Source of the DNA: DASYQD01 sp036005845
GTDB taxonomy: Bacteria > Acidobacteriota > Thermoanaerobaculia > Multivoradales > JAIOJS01
Direction of reading: 5' to 3'
DNA: 64,000 nt
Assembly: GCA_036005845.1 (NCBI GenBank)
Contig: DASYQD010000060.1
Location: forward strand, 1-64,000
A program made the translations under genes and the position numbers. The stretch's first letter is position 1. Each line of letters starts with the position of its first letter. The notes under the pieces were generated by a model. It made no database searches. It was given only the letters and a program-made list of their open reading frames with translations, and was not told the origin of the DNA. Positions 1-8,277 of the stretch are shown here, in pieces.

Positions 1-793
1 TTTCCTGGCTCGATAGCGACTCCTTCCCAAGGGCCTCGGCGACCCTGGCCATCTCCATCGGGCTGGTGTCCTTCCATTCGAGGAAGTGGACCGCCTGCGA
101 TGTGAACGTGCCGGCTCGGGCCTCATCGAAGCACGTGGCGATGACGAACTGGTTTGTGTGGAAGAGCCGCTCGTTGCCCTCGTTGCCTTCGGTCCAGGTG
201 CGCTGATTGGCGTACCGTTGAAGCTGGTCGATGGCTTGGTCGATGGGCGAGGCGATCCCGGGGCTCTTGCACTCGACGACGACGAGCGGTATGCCGTTGC
301 AGAACAGCACAATGTCCGGCGTGACGTACTTCTTCGCCTGACCGCCGGGCTCATCCACCCGGAACTGGTTGATGGCCCGGAAGGTGTTGTTCTCGGGGCG
401 GTCCCAGTCGACGAAGTGAACCGTGCGCCCCCGCCTCTGGTCCCAGCCTTCGACCCCATCGACCACAGTGCCCTTGAGCAGCAGCGTCGTACTCTCTTGG
501 TTCGCCTCCAAGAGCTTCGAGGTCCCGATCCTTTGAAGGGCGTTGATCGCTTGGTCGATACGTCCCTCGTCCAGCCACTCGTTGCCGTTGTCGTCAAGGT
601 TGATCCGGCGGAGCGCCTTTCGCAGGTCGTCGAGGACAAGGACCTCTCGGAAGCTGGTGCGTCCCGTGGCGGTCGGGTCCTCCACGTTGCCGGTGTTGTA
701 CTTCCAGAGATGGCGGCCCTCGGCGTCCTGCATCCGCACGAGTTGATCGAGGAATCGCTGTTCGACGACCTCTTGCTCGGGGCCGCTGGCCAT
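1..793 (-). CDS. hsdR: Type I restriction enzyme R subunit, N-terminal part (runs off window)
   Basis: This is the N-terminal 264 codons of HsdR, the subunit that translocates and cuts DNA in a type I restriction complex. The reverse strand stays open from an ATG at 793 to the left edge. It contains the HSDR_N nuclease core: TPDIVLFCNGIPLVVVECKS has the spaced Asp and Glu-x-Lys of a PD-(D/E)xK site. The helicase motor lies outside the window. The start overlaps the hsdS stop by one base (TGATG), so translation is probably coupled. It is the last gene of an hsdM-hsdS-hsdR operon. The gene is cut by the window edge, so integrity of the rest is unknown. Confidence 0.9.
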   Translation of the reverse strand, partial: MASGPEQEVVEQRFLDQLVRMQDAEGRHLWKYNTGNVEDPTATGRTSFREVLVLDDLRKALRRINLDDNGNEWLDEGRIDQAINALQRIGTSKLLEANQESTTLLLKGTVVDGVEGWDQRRGRTVHFVDWDRPENNTFRAINQFRVDEPGGQAKKYVTPDIVLFCNGIPLVVVECKSPGIASPIDQAIDQLQRYANQRTWTEGNEGNERLFHTNQFVIATCFDEARAGTFTSQAVHFLEWKDTSPMEMARVAEALGKESLSSQE

Positions 794-2103
794 CAGGCAG
801 GCTCCTTCGGGACCCCGACTCGGACCCTTCCGGTGAGGAGATCGTTCATCAGGCCGTGCTTCAGCATGCGGAGCTTCTCGGCATCGGCCTGCTCACGCTG
901 TTCTCGGCGGGACGCCGCAGCAGCGGCTGCGAGAATCGCCTCTTGCTCCTCCGGCAACGGGCGAGCTATCGGGACCCGACACAGCCCTACTTGGTTGATG
1001 CTGGTCTGGTTCGAGGGGTTGGCGTTCGCAACTACGTGCCGCCTCACTCGCGAGTCCCGAAGCCAGTGGAACAATAGCTCGCTGCGGATCACGGCGGTGT
1101 CTACCTTGAGCCGCATCATGTTCGACTCGTAGACGGCAGGCTCGGGTGGCGGCGGTACAAGAACCGGCTGTCCAACCCCTTCCACCGTGGCGAAGACCCG
1201 AGACACCAACACGTTCCCTTCCACGAGTCCCCAATTGTTCATCTCGGAAGCCGATGCCGCTGCCCGTCGAGCGAGGGAGTAGTCAATCGACTTCGACGCC
1301 GTGAACGCAGTCTGGCCGACCATGAGTGCTCCAGCGCCAATTGCACTTGCCGGCTTGTAAAGGCCGTTCTGCGGCGACCGCAGCAGACACTCGCCCAGCG
1401 CTTTGATGTCCCACGCCTTCGGAATCCGCCCGAGCGGCGACTCCTTGAACTGCTCTGGGTGCCGCTCGGGGTCGCGAAGCTCGCCGTGCTTGTCTAAGCC
1501 CCGGGTCAGGAGGTCGTGGAGCAGCCCAAGCTTCATCTGGCCGAGCTTGGCGATGACCTCCTCGGTCTTGCGGATCGCGTCGTCAAGGGTGTCGAGGATC
1601 TCGGCGATGCGCATCTGCTCGCGGCGGGGAGGAACCAGCAGGCAGAGTTGGCGAAGATGCGACTCGCCGATGTGGATTACCGAGCTTCCTTGCCCCATCC
1701 GAGACTTGAACCGCTGCGCCCTCGCCGAGTTGACTGCGTAGCCCGTGAAGACTGGGTCGAGGTGCCTGTTCGGATGGAAGATGATCGTGTCAGCGCCAGC
1801 ACATGCCGGCCCGGATCCGCAGAAGACGGCGGCCTTGCCAATCTCCTCGTGCGTCTCGCCGGACCCAGCGAAGATCACGTCCCCGGCCCGCAGCGGCGTA
1901 TACATGCCCGCCATGTCGGGGACAACGAACGTAGTGATCTCACGAATCACGAAGTCGTGCTTTGTGTACAGGTCACCGTAGCGAACGCAGGGGACTCCAG
2001 TCGGGCGCTCGTCCGCCTTCGTCCCGCCGCGCCCCCGCTCAAAGCCTCCGAGATCTCCGAGAGGCGCTTCTCTCCATCCGCTAGCGGGAGCTCTATTGGA
2101 CAT
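793..2103 (-). CDS. hsdS: Type I restriction-modification specificity subunit
   Basis: HsdS (436 residues) gives the methylase and restriction complexes their DNA target. Two target-recognition domains can be seen, residues about 1-190 and 215-410, each followed by a helical spacer. The first spacer carries LRIAEILDTLDDAIRKTEEV-type sequence and the second ends the protein. A TTG six bases upstream (2109) is possible, but the ATG at 2103 has a good ribosome site (AAGGAG, 7-base gap) inside the 3' end of hsdM, which it overlaps by 11 bases. This length and layout are usual for the family. The recognition sequence cannot be read from the gene. Confidence 0.93.
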   Translation of the reverse strand: MSNRAPASGWREAPLGDLGGFERGRGGTKADERPTGVPCVRYGDLYTKHDFVIREITTFVVPDMAGMYTPLRAGDVIFAGSGETHEEIGKAAVFCGSGPACAGADTIIFHPNRHLDPVFTGYAVNSARAQRFKSRMGQGSSVIHIGESHLRQLCLLVPPRREQMRIAEILDTLDDAIRKTEEVIAKLGQMKLGLLHDLLTRGLDKHGELRDPERHPEQFKESPLGRIPKAWDIKALGECLLRSPQNGLYKPASAIGAGALMVGQTAFTASKSIDYSLARRAAASASEMNNWGLVEGNVLVSRVFATVEGVGQPVLVPPPPEPAVYESNMMRLKVDTAVIRSELLFHWLRDSRVRRHVVANANPSNQTSINQVGLCRVPIARPLPEEQEAILAAAAAASRREQREQADAEKLRMLKHGLMNDLLTGRVRVGVPKEPA

Positions 2104-4513
2104 AGCCAAGCTCCTTCAGGAACCCATCGAGCCGAGCCTTGGCGGCGTCCCTCTCTCCTTCGATGTTTCGCAAGGTCACGCGGTACTTGCTCCACCAGCT
2201 TTCGACGGCGGCAACGACCGCCTGTCGGTGGCCGGCGATCCTGCGGTCCAGCTCCCGCCTCAGCTCGTGATGGAGCACGTCGAGGACGAGCTTTTGGGCG
2301 TCGTCGACCGACAGCTTCAGGCGAGCCTTCTCCAGCTTCTCCGTCACTTCCTGCTGGAGCGCCTTGAGCTTCTTCTTGGCAGCCGTCCGCTCCTTCTTGA
2401 GCGCTCTAATCTCGTCCTCAGACATCGGCTCGTCGTCGTCCGGGGCGGCCCCGTTCTCCTCGCCGTCCTCGGAGGTGGTCGCCTCGACCTCCGTCAGCTT
2501 GCCTTCCAACTCAGCGACCTGGGCTTCGGCCTCGGCGATCCGCTCCCGCAGGTCGGGGATGAGTGCGTCGTAGATCTTCGAGGTGAAGGGCAGCGTGATC
2601 GCCGCCTTGTCGTCGAGCCCGGCGGTGATCGTGACGACCCAGCCTTCGACCAGACCAATAAAACCTCGGGCAGCGAGGGCCTTGAGAGAGAACGCGACCT
2701 CACCCCACCAGGTCGCCACCGCACCCGCCACCTGGAAGCGGTCGAGGAGGCCGACCGGGACGAGGGCCTTTTCGAAGGACGCAAGCACCTCCGCCCGTAG
2801 GGCCATCAGCCGCTTCGTCTTGGGGAGGTTGACGATGCCTCGGCGCTGCTCCGCCCACCACTTGTCGCCGGCGTCGATAAGCCGCTTCTCCCGAGCCTTG
2901 ACTGCCTTGTCCGTTTCGATCTGGTCTCTGATGGCGCCAATGCGGCTGAGATCGGACTTGAAGTCGAAGTAGCGGGCATCCCTCGCGACCAGCAGGTGCG
3001 CTGGATCGAAGCCGTGCGCCTGAAACAGCGCCGCCCTGTCGGTGACCTCGGCCCTGGGAATGCCGCCAAGGAGATGGGCACGAACGTCGTGCGGCTCCGG
3101 CGGCGGAGCGTTATCGGCGTAGCGCCGGATGTTGAGGTTGTAGTCGTACTCAGCCAGGACCGCATGCGAGACGACGGCGGCGAAGCCGTCAATCTCCTCG
3201 TAGCGCTCGTAGGCGCTCACGATCTTCTCGATGTGCTCCGGCTCCAGGTAGTTCTGCGCCCGACCCGCCCGGTACTCGGCATCGGCGTTGATGAACAGCA
3301 CCTTGCCCCGCCGATCTTTCGGCTTCGCTCCCGGCGCTCGGAGGACGAGGATGCAGGCCGGGATGGTGGTGCCGTAGAAGAGGTTCGGGGCGAGACCGAT
3401 CACGGCGTCGAGCAGGTCGTCCTTGATGAACCCCGTGCGGATGTCCTTCTCGGCTCCCCCGCGGAACAGGACGCCGTGGGGCATGACCGTGCAGACGATG
3501 CCGCCCTGGCGGAGCACGGCGACCATGTGCTGGACGAACATCAGGTCGGCCTTCTTGCCGGACTCCGGGCAGAAGCCGTAGGCAAAGCGCTCCTTGAACG
3601 GCATGCCATCCTGCTTGTAGTTCTGCGAGAACGGCGGGTTGGTGACCACCCGGTCGAAGCGCATCAGCTCGCCGCCCTGCTTGTGGAGCGGGTTGCCGAG
3701 CGTGTCGCCGTTCTGGATGTCGGCGTCGGCGATCCCGTGGAGGATCATGTTCATCTTCGAGATGGACCAGACGCCCCCGTTGTCCTCCTGCCCGTACAGG
3801 CCGATGTTCCTCGGGTTGCCGCCGTGTTCGGCAACGTATTCCGACGACAGGATCAACATGCCGCCCGAACCCGAGCACGGGTCGTAGACCTTCATTCCCT
3901 CGTCGGGCTTGACGAGCCGCACCATCATGCGCACCACCGCACGGGGCGTGTAAAACTCGCCGCCCTTCTTGCCGGCGGAGTCGGCGAACTCGCCGATGAG
4001 GTACTCGTAGGCGGCGCCGAGCAGGTCAGGAAACTCGAAGTCCTCGTTGCGGAGCCGATACTGGGAGAAGTGCTGGATCAGCTCCCGCAGCTTCTTGTCG
4101 GGCAGGCTGCTCTTGCCGATCTTCCTCGTGAAGTCGATGTGTTTGAGTACGTCGTCGAGGCCAGGGTTCTCGTCCTCCAGAGCGCCGAGGGCCTTGTTGA
4201 GCCCGTCACCGACGTTGTGATGCAGTTCGTCCCGCAGGTAGGCCCACCTGGCCCTCTCGGGGACGAAGAAGGCGTCGGAGTAGAACGATTTCGAGCTGGC
4301 ACGCTTCTGGGCCTCACCCCGGCTCCGGCCCTTGGCAAGCTGCTCCTGGACGATGGCGTCCCGGCGCTGTTCAAACTCGTCGGAGCAGCGCTTTAGAAAC
4401 AGCATCCCGAAGATGTACTCCTTGAACTCGGAGGCATCCATCTTGCCCCGGAGGATGTCGGCCGCCCCCAAGAGGTGCCGTTCGAGCTGTGCCAGCGTAA
4501 GTTTCCGCATCAT
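2093..4513 (-). CDS. hsdM: Type I restriction-modification DNA methyltransferase subunit
   Basis: HsdM is an adenine-N6 DNA methyltransferase (806 residues from the ATG at 4513). An HsdM_N helical domain spans about 5-135. The SAM-binding motif DPCSGSGGML is at 211-220 and the catalytic motif NPPF at 292-295. The open frame continues upstream to 4930, but that part is low-quality sequence over a toxin remnant, and the start at MMRKLTLAQL matches the family. The C-terminal part from about 530 onward is an extra, charged, coiled-coil-rich extension, making this clearly longer than the roughly 500-residue classic subunit; longer forms do occur. It is the first gene of the hsd operon. The ribosome site is weak. 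Confidence 0.93.
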   Translation of the reverse strand: MMRKLTLAQLERHLLGAADILRGKMDASEFKEYIFGMLFLKRCSDEFEQRRDAIVQEQLAKGRSRGEAQKRASSKSFYSDAFFVPERARWAYLRDELHHNVGDGLNKALGALEDENPGLDDVLKHIDFTRKIGKSSLPDKKLRELIQHFSQYRLRNEDFEFPDLLGAAYEYLIGEFADSAGKKGGEFYTPRAVVRMMVRLVKPDEGMKVYDPCSGSGGMLILSSEYVAEHGGNPRNIGLYGQEDNGGVWSISKMNMILHGIADADIQNGDTLGNPLHKQGGELMRFDRVVTNPPFSQNYKQDGMPFKERFAYGFCPESGKKADLMFVQHMVAVLRQGGIVCTVMPHGVLFRGGAEKDIRTGFIKDDLLDAVIGLAPNLFYGTTIPACILVLRAPGAKPKDRRGKVLFINADAEYRAGRAQNYLEPEHIEKIVSAYERYEEIDGFAAVVSHAVLAEYDYNLNIRRYADNAPPPEPHDVRAHLLGGIPRAEVTDRAALFQAHGFDPAHLLVARDARYFDFKSDLSRIGAIRDQIETDKAVKAREKRLIDAGDKWWAEQRRGIVNLPKTKRLMALRAEVLASFEKALVPVGLLDRFQVAGAVATWWGEVAFSLKALAARGFIGLVEGWVVTITAGLDDKAAITLPFTSKIYDALIPDLRERIAEAEAQVAELEGKLTEVEATTSEDGEENGAAPDDDEPMSEDEIRALKKERTAAKKKLKALQQEVTEKLEKARLKLSVDDAQKLVLDVLHHELRRELDRRIAGHRQAVVAAVESWWSKYRVTLRNIEGERDAAKARLDGFLKELGYVQ

Positions 4514-4564
4514 CTTTGTGGCCCCGCCAAATTGCGTCCTGATGAGTGCCCCGACCTTTTGAAA

Positions 4565-4578
4565 GTGGCTCGAGCCAC
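4565..4578. promoter_or_regulatory. Perfect 14-bp palindrome upstream of hsdM
   Basis: GTGGCTCGAGCCAC is a perfect inverted repeat centred about 58 bases upstream of the hsdM start, in the only non-coding gap before the hsd operon. It could be an operator for a repressor or controller protein. No such gene lies beside it, and a 14-bp palindrome can occur by chance in GC-rich DNA. Confidence 0.3.
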
Positions 4579-4628
4579 GGCATGGGCGAGTTCTCGATCT
4601 GACGTCATTTCGGCGGTTCCTGCATTCT

Positions 4629-4818
4629 CTAAGAGGTGGGACGGCGTCTCTTGGCTGGAGCGACGAGGAGCTGCCAGTCATCGAGAGTCGAGAGGCGAGG
4701 GTGAAGCGCGCTGATCCGCACCAGCTTCGCCTCTGCGATGTAGCCGCGCAAGGCCGCGATGATGGGCGTTCGGGAAATTCTAATCGAGAGCAAACCGCGG
4801 CCGGCGGACCGCGCTCAC
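4629..4818 (-). pseudogene. Remnant of a PIN-domain toxin (VapC45-like), nonsense plus frameshift plus truncation
   Basis: Directly after the DUF433 antitoxin, a GTG overlapping its stop opens a frame reading RPRFALD-stop-NFP. This fits the usual PIN start FxLDENFP with Glu changed to TAG. After a one-base shift the reading continues IIAALRGYIAEAKLVRISAL and then HPRLSTLDDWQLLV, typical of the middle of small VapC45/PIN_5-type toxins, before stopping at 4629. Only about 62 codons remain of the expected 120-140. The order antitoxin then overlapping toxin is the normal one for this system. The toxin is therefore almost certainly inactive. Family assignment rests on motif memory, not a search. 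Confidence 0.7.
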
Positions 4819-5477
4819 GCAGCCTTGCTAAGGTTGCGCGCCAGCTGTTTCTCGAGGTCGAGAGCTTCCTCGATCGCATGGCTCGCAAGGCTTGGATAGA
4901 GGGCGGCGATCTGGCCCGTCTCGAAGCCATGGCGCTCGAGGGCTGCGAGGGCTCGAGTCTCGACCCGCGTGCCTTCGACGTGCGGCGAGCCGGCCAGCTT
5001 GAGCGGAACGATGCGTAGGTGCGCGCGGGGAGCCTGGAGATCGGGGCCGCGCAGGCCCTCGACGGTGTCGAACGGGGCGACCACGTTGAGGAGGTCGCGG
5101 GCGACGGTCTGGCCGCCGGGCGTCCGGAGGGCTCTATCGGGCGAATCGAGCAGGACTTGGCCGTCGCGAGCTACCGCGACGAGCGGCCAGCCGTTCTCGA
5201 AGAGCTCGAGGTCCAGCGCATGGAGTGCCACCAATGCCCGGCCAACAGCGGGCATCGCGCTCGCCGGGATCTCGTGTCCCTCGCTGGTGCGCTTGGGCTG
5301 GCGGAGCCAGTAGATCGTGCGTAGCGCGAGGAGGTCTGTGTACGACCACAGCTTGACCCGCTCGGGCGAGATCGACGGCACCAGATAGCCCTTGCGGGCC
5401 CAGTAATGGACAGTTGACTTCGGCACGCCCGAGAGGGCGGCAGCGCGATTAGAGGGGTAGGCGCCGGCTGCGTGCAT
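4815..5477 (-). CDS. MerR-type HTH / DUF433 protein, antitoxin of a VapBC45-like pair
   Basis: A 220-residue protein with an N-terminal winged HTH (residues 8-65, SNRAAALSGVPKSTVHYWAR) and a C-terminal DUF433-type helical domain (about 160-215, ETRALAALERHGFETGQIAA). This layout is known for antitoxins that bind their own promoter through the N-terminal domain and a PIN toxin through the other end. The partner gene downstream is broken, so this is probably an orphan antitoxin or is kept as a DNA-binding regulator. The ATG at 5477 lies only 7 bases after a TATACT -10 element, so the transcript may be leaderless. Confidence 0.8.
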   Translation of the reverse strand: MHAAGAYPSNRAAALSGVPKSTVHYWARKGYLVPSISPERVKLWSYTDLLALRTIYWLRQPKRTSEGHEIPASAMPAVGRALVALHALDLELFENGWPLVAVARDGQVLLDSPDRALRTPGGQTVARDLLNVVAPFDTVEGLRGPDLQAPRAHLRIVPLKLAGSPHVEGTRVETRALAALERHGFETGQIAALYPSLASHAIEEALDLEKQLARNLSKAA

Positions 5478-5484
5478 GTCTAGG

Positions 5485-5490
5485 AGTATA
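5485..5490 (-). promoter_or_regulatory. -10 element (TATACT) of the antitoxin gene
   Basis: TATACT (5 of 6 to consensus) ends 7 bases before the antitoxin ATG, leaving no room for a ribosome site, so transcription would start at or next to the ATG. No good -35 hexamer is seen 16-18 bases upstream. The site lies in the 56-bp divergent gap before the AlkZ-like gene. Confidence 0.5.
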
Positions 5491-5533
5491 GGGCGGCAGA
5501 CCCACCTACGAGCGAGCCGTTAGTCTCCAGTTC

Positions 5534-6649
5534 GTGACGACCGCGCCCCACCCATCCGCCGCCGAGCGCACCCTTCTCCGCCGGCGCTTGACGAGCCAGC
5601 ACATCGCCCCGCCGCTTTCGCGCTCGCCCGTCGACCTCGTCCGCGCGATGGGCGCCGTGCAGGCGCAGGACTACGCGGGAGGACTGTGGGGCATCGGCCT
5701 GCGCGTCGAGGGTGCCGTCGAGGCCGACGTCGAACGCGCGATCGCCGACGCCACGCTGGTGCGCAGCTGGCCGATGCGGCGCACGCTCCACCTCGTCGCC
5801 GGCGAGGACTTGCGCTGGATGCTGCGTCTGCTGGCTCCGCGCCAGTTGGCGCTCAGCGCCGGCCGCCATCGCCAGCTCGGGCTCGCCGAGGGCGACTTCG
5901 CGCGTGCCCGGCGCATCCTCTCTCGCGCTCTTCGCGGCGGCCGGCGGCTCACCCGCGCCGCCGCCTACGACGCGCTGCGGCGCGGCGGCGTGGCGCCGGA
6001 GGGGCAGCGTGGCATCCACGTTCTCGCCGACCTCGCGCAGCAGGGGGTGCTCTGCTTCGGGCCGCGCGAGGGGCGACAGCCGACGTTCGTGCTGCTCGAG
6101 GAGTGGCTGCCGCCAGCCGCCGAGCCGTCGCGGGACGAGGCGCTCGCCACGCTCGCCGCGCGCTACTTCGGCGGGCACGGGCCGGCGACGCTGCAGGACT
6201 TCGTGTGGTGGAGCGGGTTGCGCGTCGCCGAGACCCGGCGTGCGATCGAGGCCGCCGGCGCGCGGTTGGCGGCGGATCGGCACAGCGAGGTGGCGCGCTA
6301 TGCGAGCGCCGACGCACCGCCGCCGGTGCCAGCCCGACGCGTCACCGCGGCGCTGCTGCCGCCGTGGGACGAGTCGCTGGTGGGCTATCGCGATCGCTCG
6401 CTCGCCACGCGGGCGCTCGCGGCGGGCGACCCGAACGGGCTGGCGCTCATCGGCAAGCCGTTGGTGCTCGTCGACGGCACGGTGCGCGGCGCGTGGCGGC
6501 GCGAGCTGCGGGCGGAGGGGTTGCGCGTGACGATCGAGCTCTGGAGCGCGCTCACGGCTACCGAGCGACGGGCCGTGCGGAAGGCGGCGGCTCGCTACGG
6601 GAGCTTCCTCGCGCGCGAGGTGGAGATCGTCGGGCTCGGCGGCGACTGA
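5534..6649 (+). CDS. Winged-helix (HTH_42) protein, AlkZ-like DNA glycosylase family
   Basis: A 371-residue protein of the HTH_42/DUF1006 winged-helix family, which includes the azinomycin self-resistance glycosylase AlkZ and the E. coli crosslink glycosylase YcaQ. The family's catalytic Q-x-Q motif is present as GAVQAQDYAG (Gln43, Gln45), the form seen in AlkZ-type members rather than the Q-x-D/H form of YcaQ. Length is normal. It starts with GTG and is divergent from the antitoxin. A role in removing bulky or crosslinked alkyl bases is an inference from family and motif. No antibiotic cluster is visible nearby. Confidence 0.75.
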   Translation: MTTAPHPSAAERTLLRRRLTSQHIAPPLSRSPVDLVRAMGAVQAQDYAGGLWGIGLRVEGAVEADVERAIADATLVRSWPMRRTLHLVAGEDLRWMLRLLAPRQLALSAGRHRQLGLAEGDFARARRILSRALRGGRRLTRAAAYDALRRGGVAPEGQRGIHVLADLAQQGVLCFGPREGRQPTFVLLEEWLPPAAEPSRDEALATLAARYFGGHGPATLQDFVWWSGLRVAETRRAIEAAGARLAADRHSEVARYASADAPPPVPARRVTAALLPPWDESLVGYRDRSLATRALAAGDPNGLALIGKPLVLVDGTVRGAWRRELRAEGLRVTIELWSALTATERRAVRKAAARYGSFLAREVEIVGLGGD

Positions 6650-6731
6650 GCGAGCGGCGAAGCTCGTGGTCCAGCGGGCATCCGCGAATATGGTCCTTGG
6701 CGGACGGCCGCGCGCCTCGTAGATTGCGCCG

Positions 6732-7442
6732 ATGATCGTCCGTCCCCTCGGCGGCGGCTTCCAGCTCATCACCCAGCTCGACCATGCTCACCTGGCGCGG
6801 CGGATCATGGAGCGTTGCGTTCCGCTCGCCGCGCGGCCGCGGCGTGAGCCGATCCTGCTCGCCATCGCCGAGCACGACGGCGGCTGGGTGGAGATCGATG
6901 CCGCACCGAGCTTCGATGCGGCGAGCGGCGGTGTCGTCGACTTCGTCAAGGCGCCGCTTGCGGTCCGCCAGGGAGTGTGGCCGCGCGCCATCGCGCGCTT
7001 GGAGGGCGAGCCATGGGCGGCGGCCCTCGTCGCGCACCACGCGTGGTTCGTTTACGAGCGCTTCCGCACCGGCGCGGATCCCGAATGGTCGGCGTTCTTC
7101 ACCGCGATGGCGGCGGCGCGCGACGAACAGCTGGCCGCGCTGGGCTCGACGCTCGACGAGCTGCTCGCGGACTATGCGTTCCTCCGTCTCGGCGACCTGA
7201 TATCGCTCGCCTTCTGCAACCTCGCGCCCGAGCCGCTGCGCCACGAGGAGTGGACGGTGCGCCTCGCGGGCACGCGCGTCGTCGTCACCCCCGACGCCTT
7301 CGGGGGCGCCGTCGTTCCCTTCGCCATCCAGGCGCGCGAGATCCACGGCGGGCCGTTTCGCTCCGCCGCCGCGCTGCGCGCCGCCTTCGACGAGGCCGCC
7401 CCCACGACGCTGTCCGGCGAGGTCGGGGGCACCGCGGGCTGA
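6732..7442 (+). CDS. DUF3891 family protein
   Basis: A 236-residue protein matching DUF3891 by its start (LITQLDHAHLARRIMERC) and the following acidic AEHDGGW segment. The pattern of spaced His and Asp residues (QLDHAHL, AEHDGGW, VAHHAWF) resembles an HD-type metal site and may point to a hydrolase, but no function is established. There is no signal peptide or membrane segment. It lies 82 bases downstream of the AlkZ-like gene on the same strand. An imperfect GC hairpin (7445-7483) follows the stop. Confidence 0.75.
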   Translation: MIVRPLGGGFQLITQLDHAHLARRIMERCVPLAARPRREPILLAIAEHDGGWVEIDAAPSFDAASGGVVDFVKAPLAVRQGVWPRAIARLEGEPWAAALVAHHAWFVYERFRTGADPEWSAFFTAMAAARDEQLAALGSTLDELLADYAFLRLGDLISLAFCNLAPEPLRHEEWTVRLAGTRVVVTPDAFGGAVVPFAIQAREIHGGPFRSAAALRAAFDEAAPTTLSGEVGGTAG

Positions 7443-7493
7443 CAGCTCCGGCAAGGCCCACGCCGCCTGCCGCGGTCCGGAGCACTCGACGCT

Positions 7494-7564
7494 GCAAGGT
7501 TGCAGTCGCGGATTCCGTCTGAGGTGGGTGGAGGTTCACCCATGCCATCATGGAGGTGCGGGCG
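7494..7564 (+). promoter_or_regulatory. Leader of the first Uma2 gene, shared with the second copy at 11665-11734
   Basis: This leader matches the region before the other Uma2 gene: GCAAGG, then ATTCCGTCTGA at 7512, then a small stem (TGGGTG...CACCCA) whose loop holds GGAGG, then CATCATGGAGG just before the start. Spacing from ATTCCGTCTGA to the start codon is 53 bases here and 52 in the other copy. Confidence 0.5.
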
Positions 7565-8134
7565 ATGGAGCGACACGTGGCCCTGGACGCGACGAAGCTC
7601 ACCTACGACGACCTGCTGCTGTTCCCCGACGACGGCAAGCGGCACGAGCTCATCGACGGGGAGCACTTCATGACCCCGGCGCCGGGGACGGGCCACCAGT
7701 GGGTGGCGCAGCGTCTGAATGCGCTGCTCTACCAGTTCGTCGAGGCGAATGGGCTCGGGCGCGTCTACTTCGCGCCGCTAGACGTGGTGTTCACTCCCCA
7801 CGACGTCGTCGAGCCCGACCTGCTGTTCGTGAGCAAGGCGCGCCTCGACATCATCACGGCACCCAACATCCAAGGCGCACCCGACTTGGCCGTGGAGATC
7901 CTCTCACCCACGAGCCGGCGCCACGACGAGGTGCGCAAGCTGGCTCTCTACGACCGCGCCGGCGTGGTCGAGTACTGGCTCGTGGATCCCGAGGCCGAGA
8001 CGGTCAAGGTCTTCCGGCGCCAGGGCGCTCGCTTCGAACGGCCGGAGCTGCTCGCCGCGCGGGACGGCGATGTGCTGCGGACTCCCTTGCTATCGGGCCT
8101 AGGAATCCCGCTGGCTGCGATCTTCGCGCCGTAG
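7565..8134 (+). CDS. Uma2 family (DUF820) endonuclease-fold protein, copy 1
   Basis: A 189-residue Uma2 protein with the PD-(D/E)xK nuclease fold. The family pattern is clear: LTYDDLLLFPDDGKRHELID at the N-terminus, VVEPDLLFVS (active-site Asp), then DLAVEILSPTSRRHDEVRK with Glu and a downstream Lys, and YWLVDPE near the end. Most Uma2 proteins have no known role, and many genomes carry large paralog sets. The ATG at 7565 is preferred to the in-frame ATG at 7550 because GGAGGTG lies 6 bases before it. It is about 65% similar in layout to the copy at 11735, and both share the leader. Confidence 0.85.
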   Translation: MERHVALDATKLTYDDLLLFPDDGKRHELIDGEHFMTPAPGTGHQWVAQRLNALLYQFVEANGLGRVYFAPLDVVFTPHDVVEPDLLFVSKARLDIITAPNIQGAPDLAVEILSPTSRRHDEVRKLALYDRAGVVEYWLVDPEAETVKVFRRQGARFERPELLAARDGDVLRTPLLSGLGIPLAAIFAP

Positions 8135-8277
8135 CTCGGCGCGGCGAGGTGATCTGGCCACGTCGCGAGCGGTTCTTCCGCCGCCATCGCTGTCCGCCTA
8201 ACGGTGGAGAGTGCTCACGCGCCCGGCTTCCCCTAGTATGGGCACTCACCCGCTCACCGTCCGAAGGGAGACCCACC

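Noticed and set aside
86..1132. Long plus-strand frame over hsdR and hsdS
   Set aside because: It is antisense to clear HsdR and HsdS coding sequence and has no recognisable domain; high GC gives long mirror frames.
4514..4930. N-terminal extension of HsdM up to 4930
   Set aside because: The added residues are Arg/Ser-rich noise crossing the toxin remnant; the family start is at 4513.
7528..8277. Extension of the M48 protease back to 7528
   Set aside because: It overlaps the Uma2 gene in another frame; a ribosome site and signal peptide support the start at 8278.
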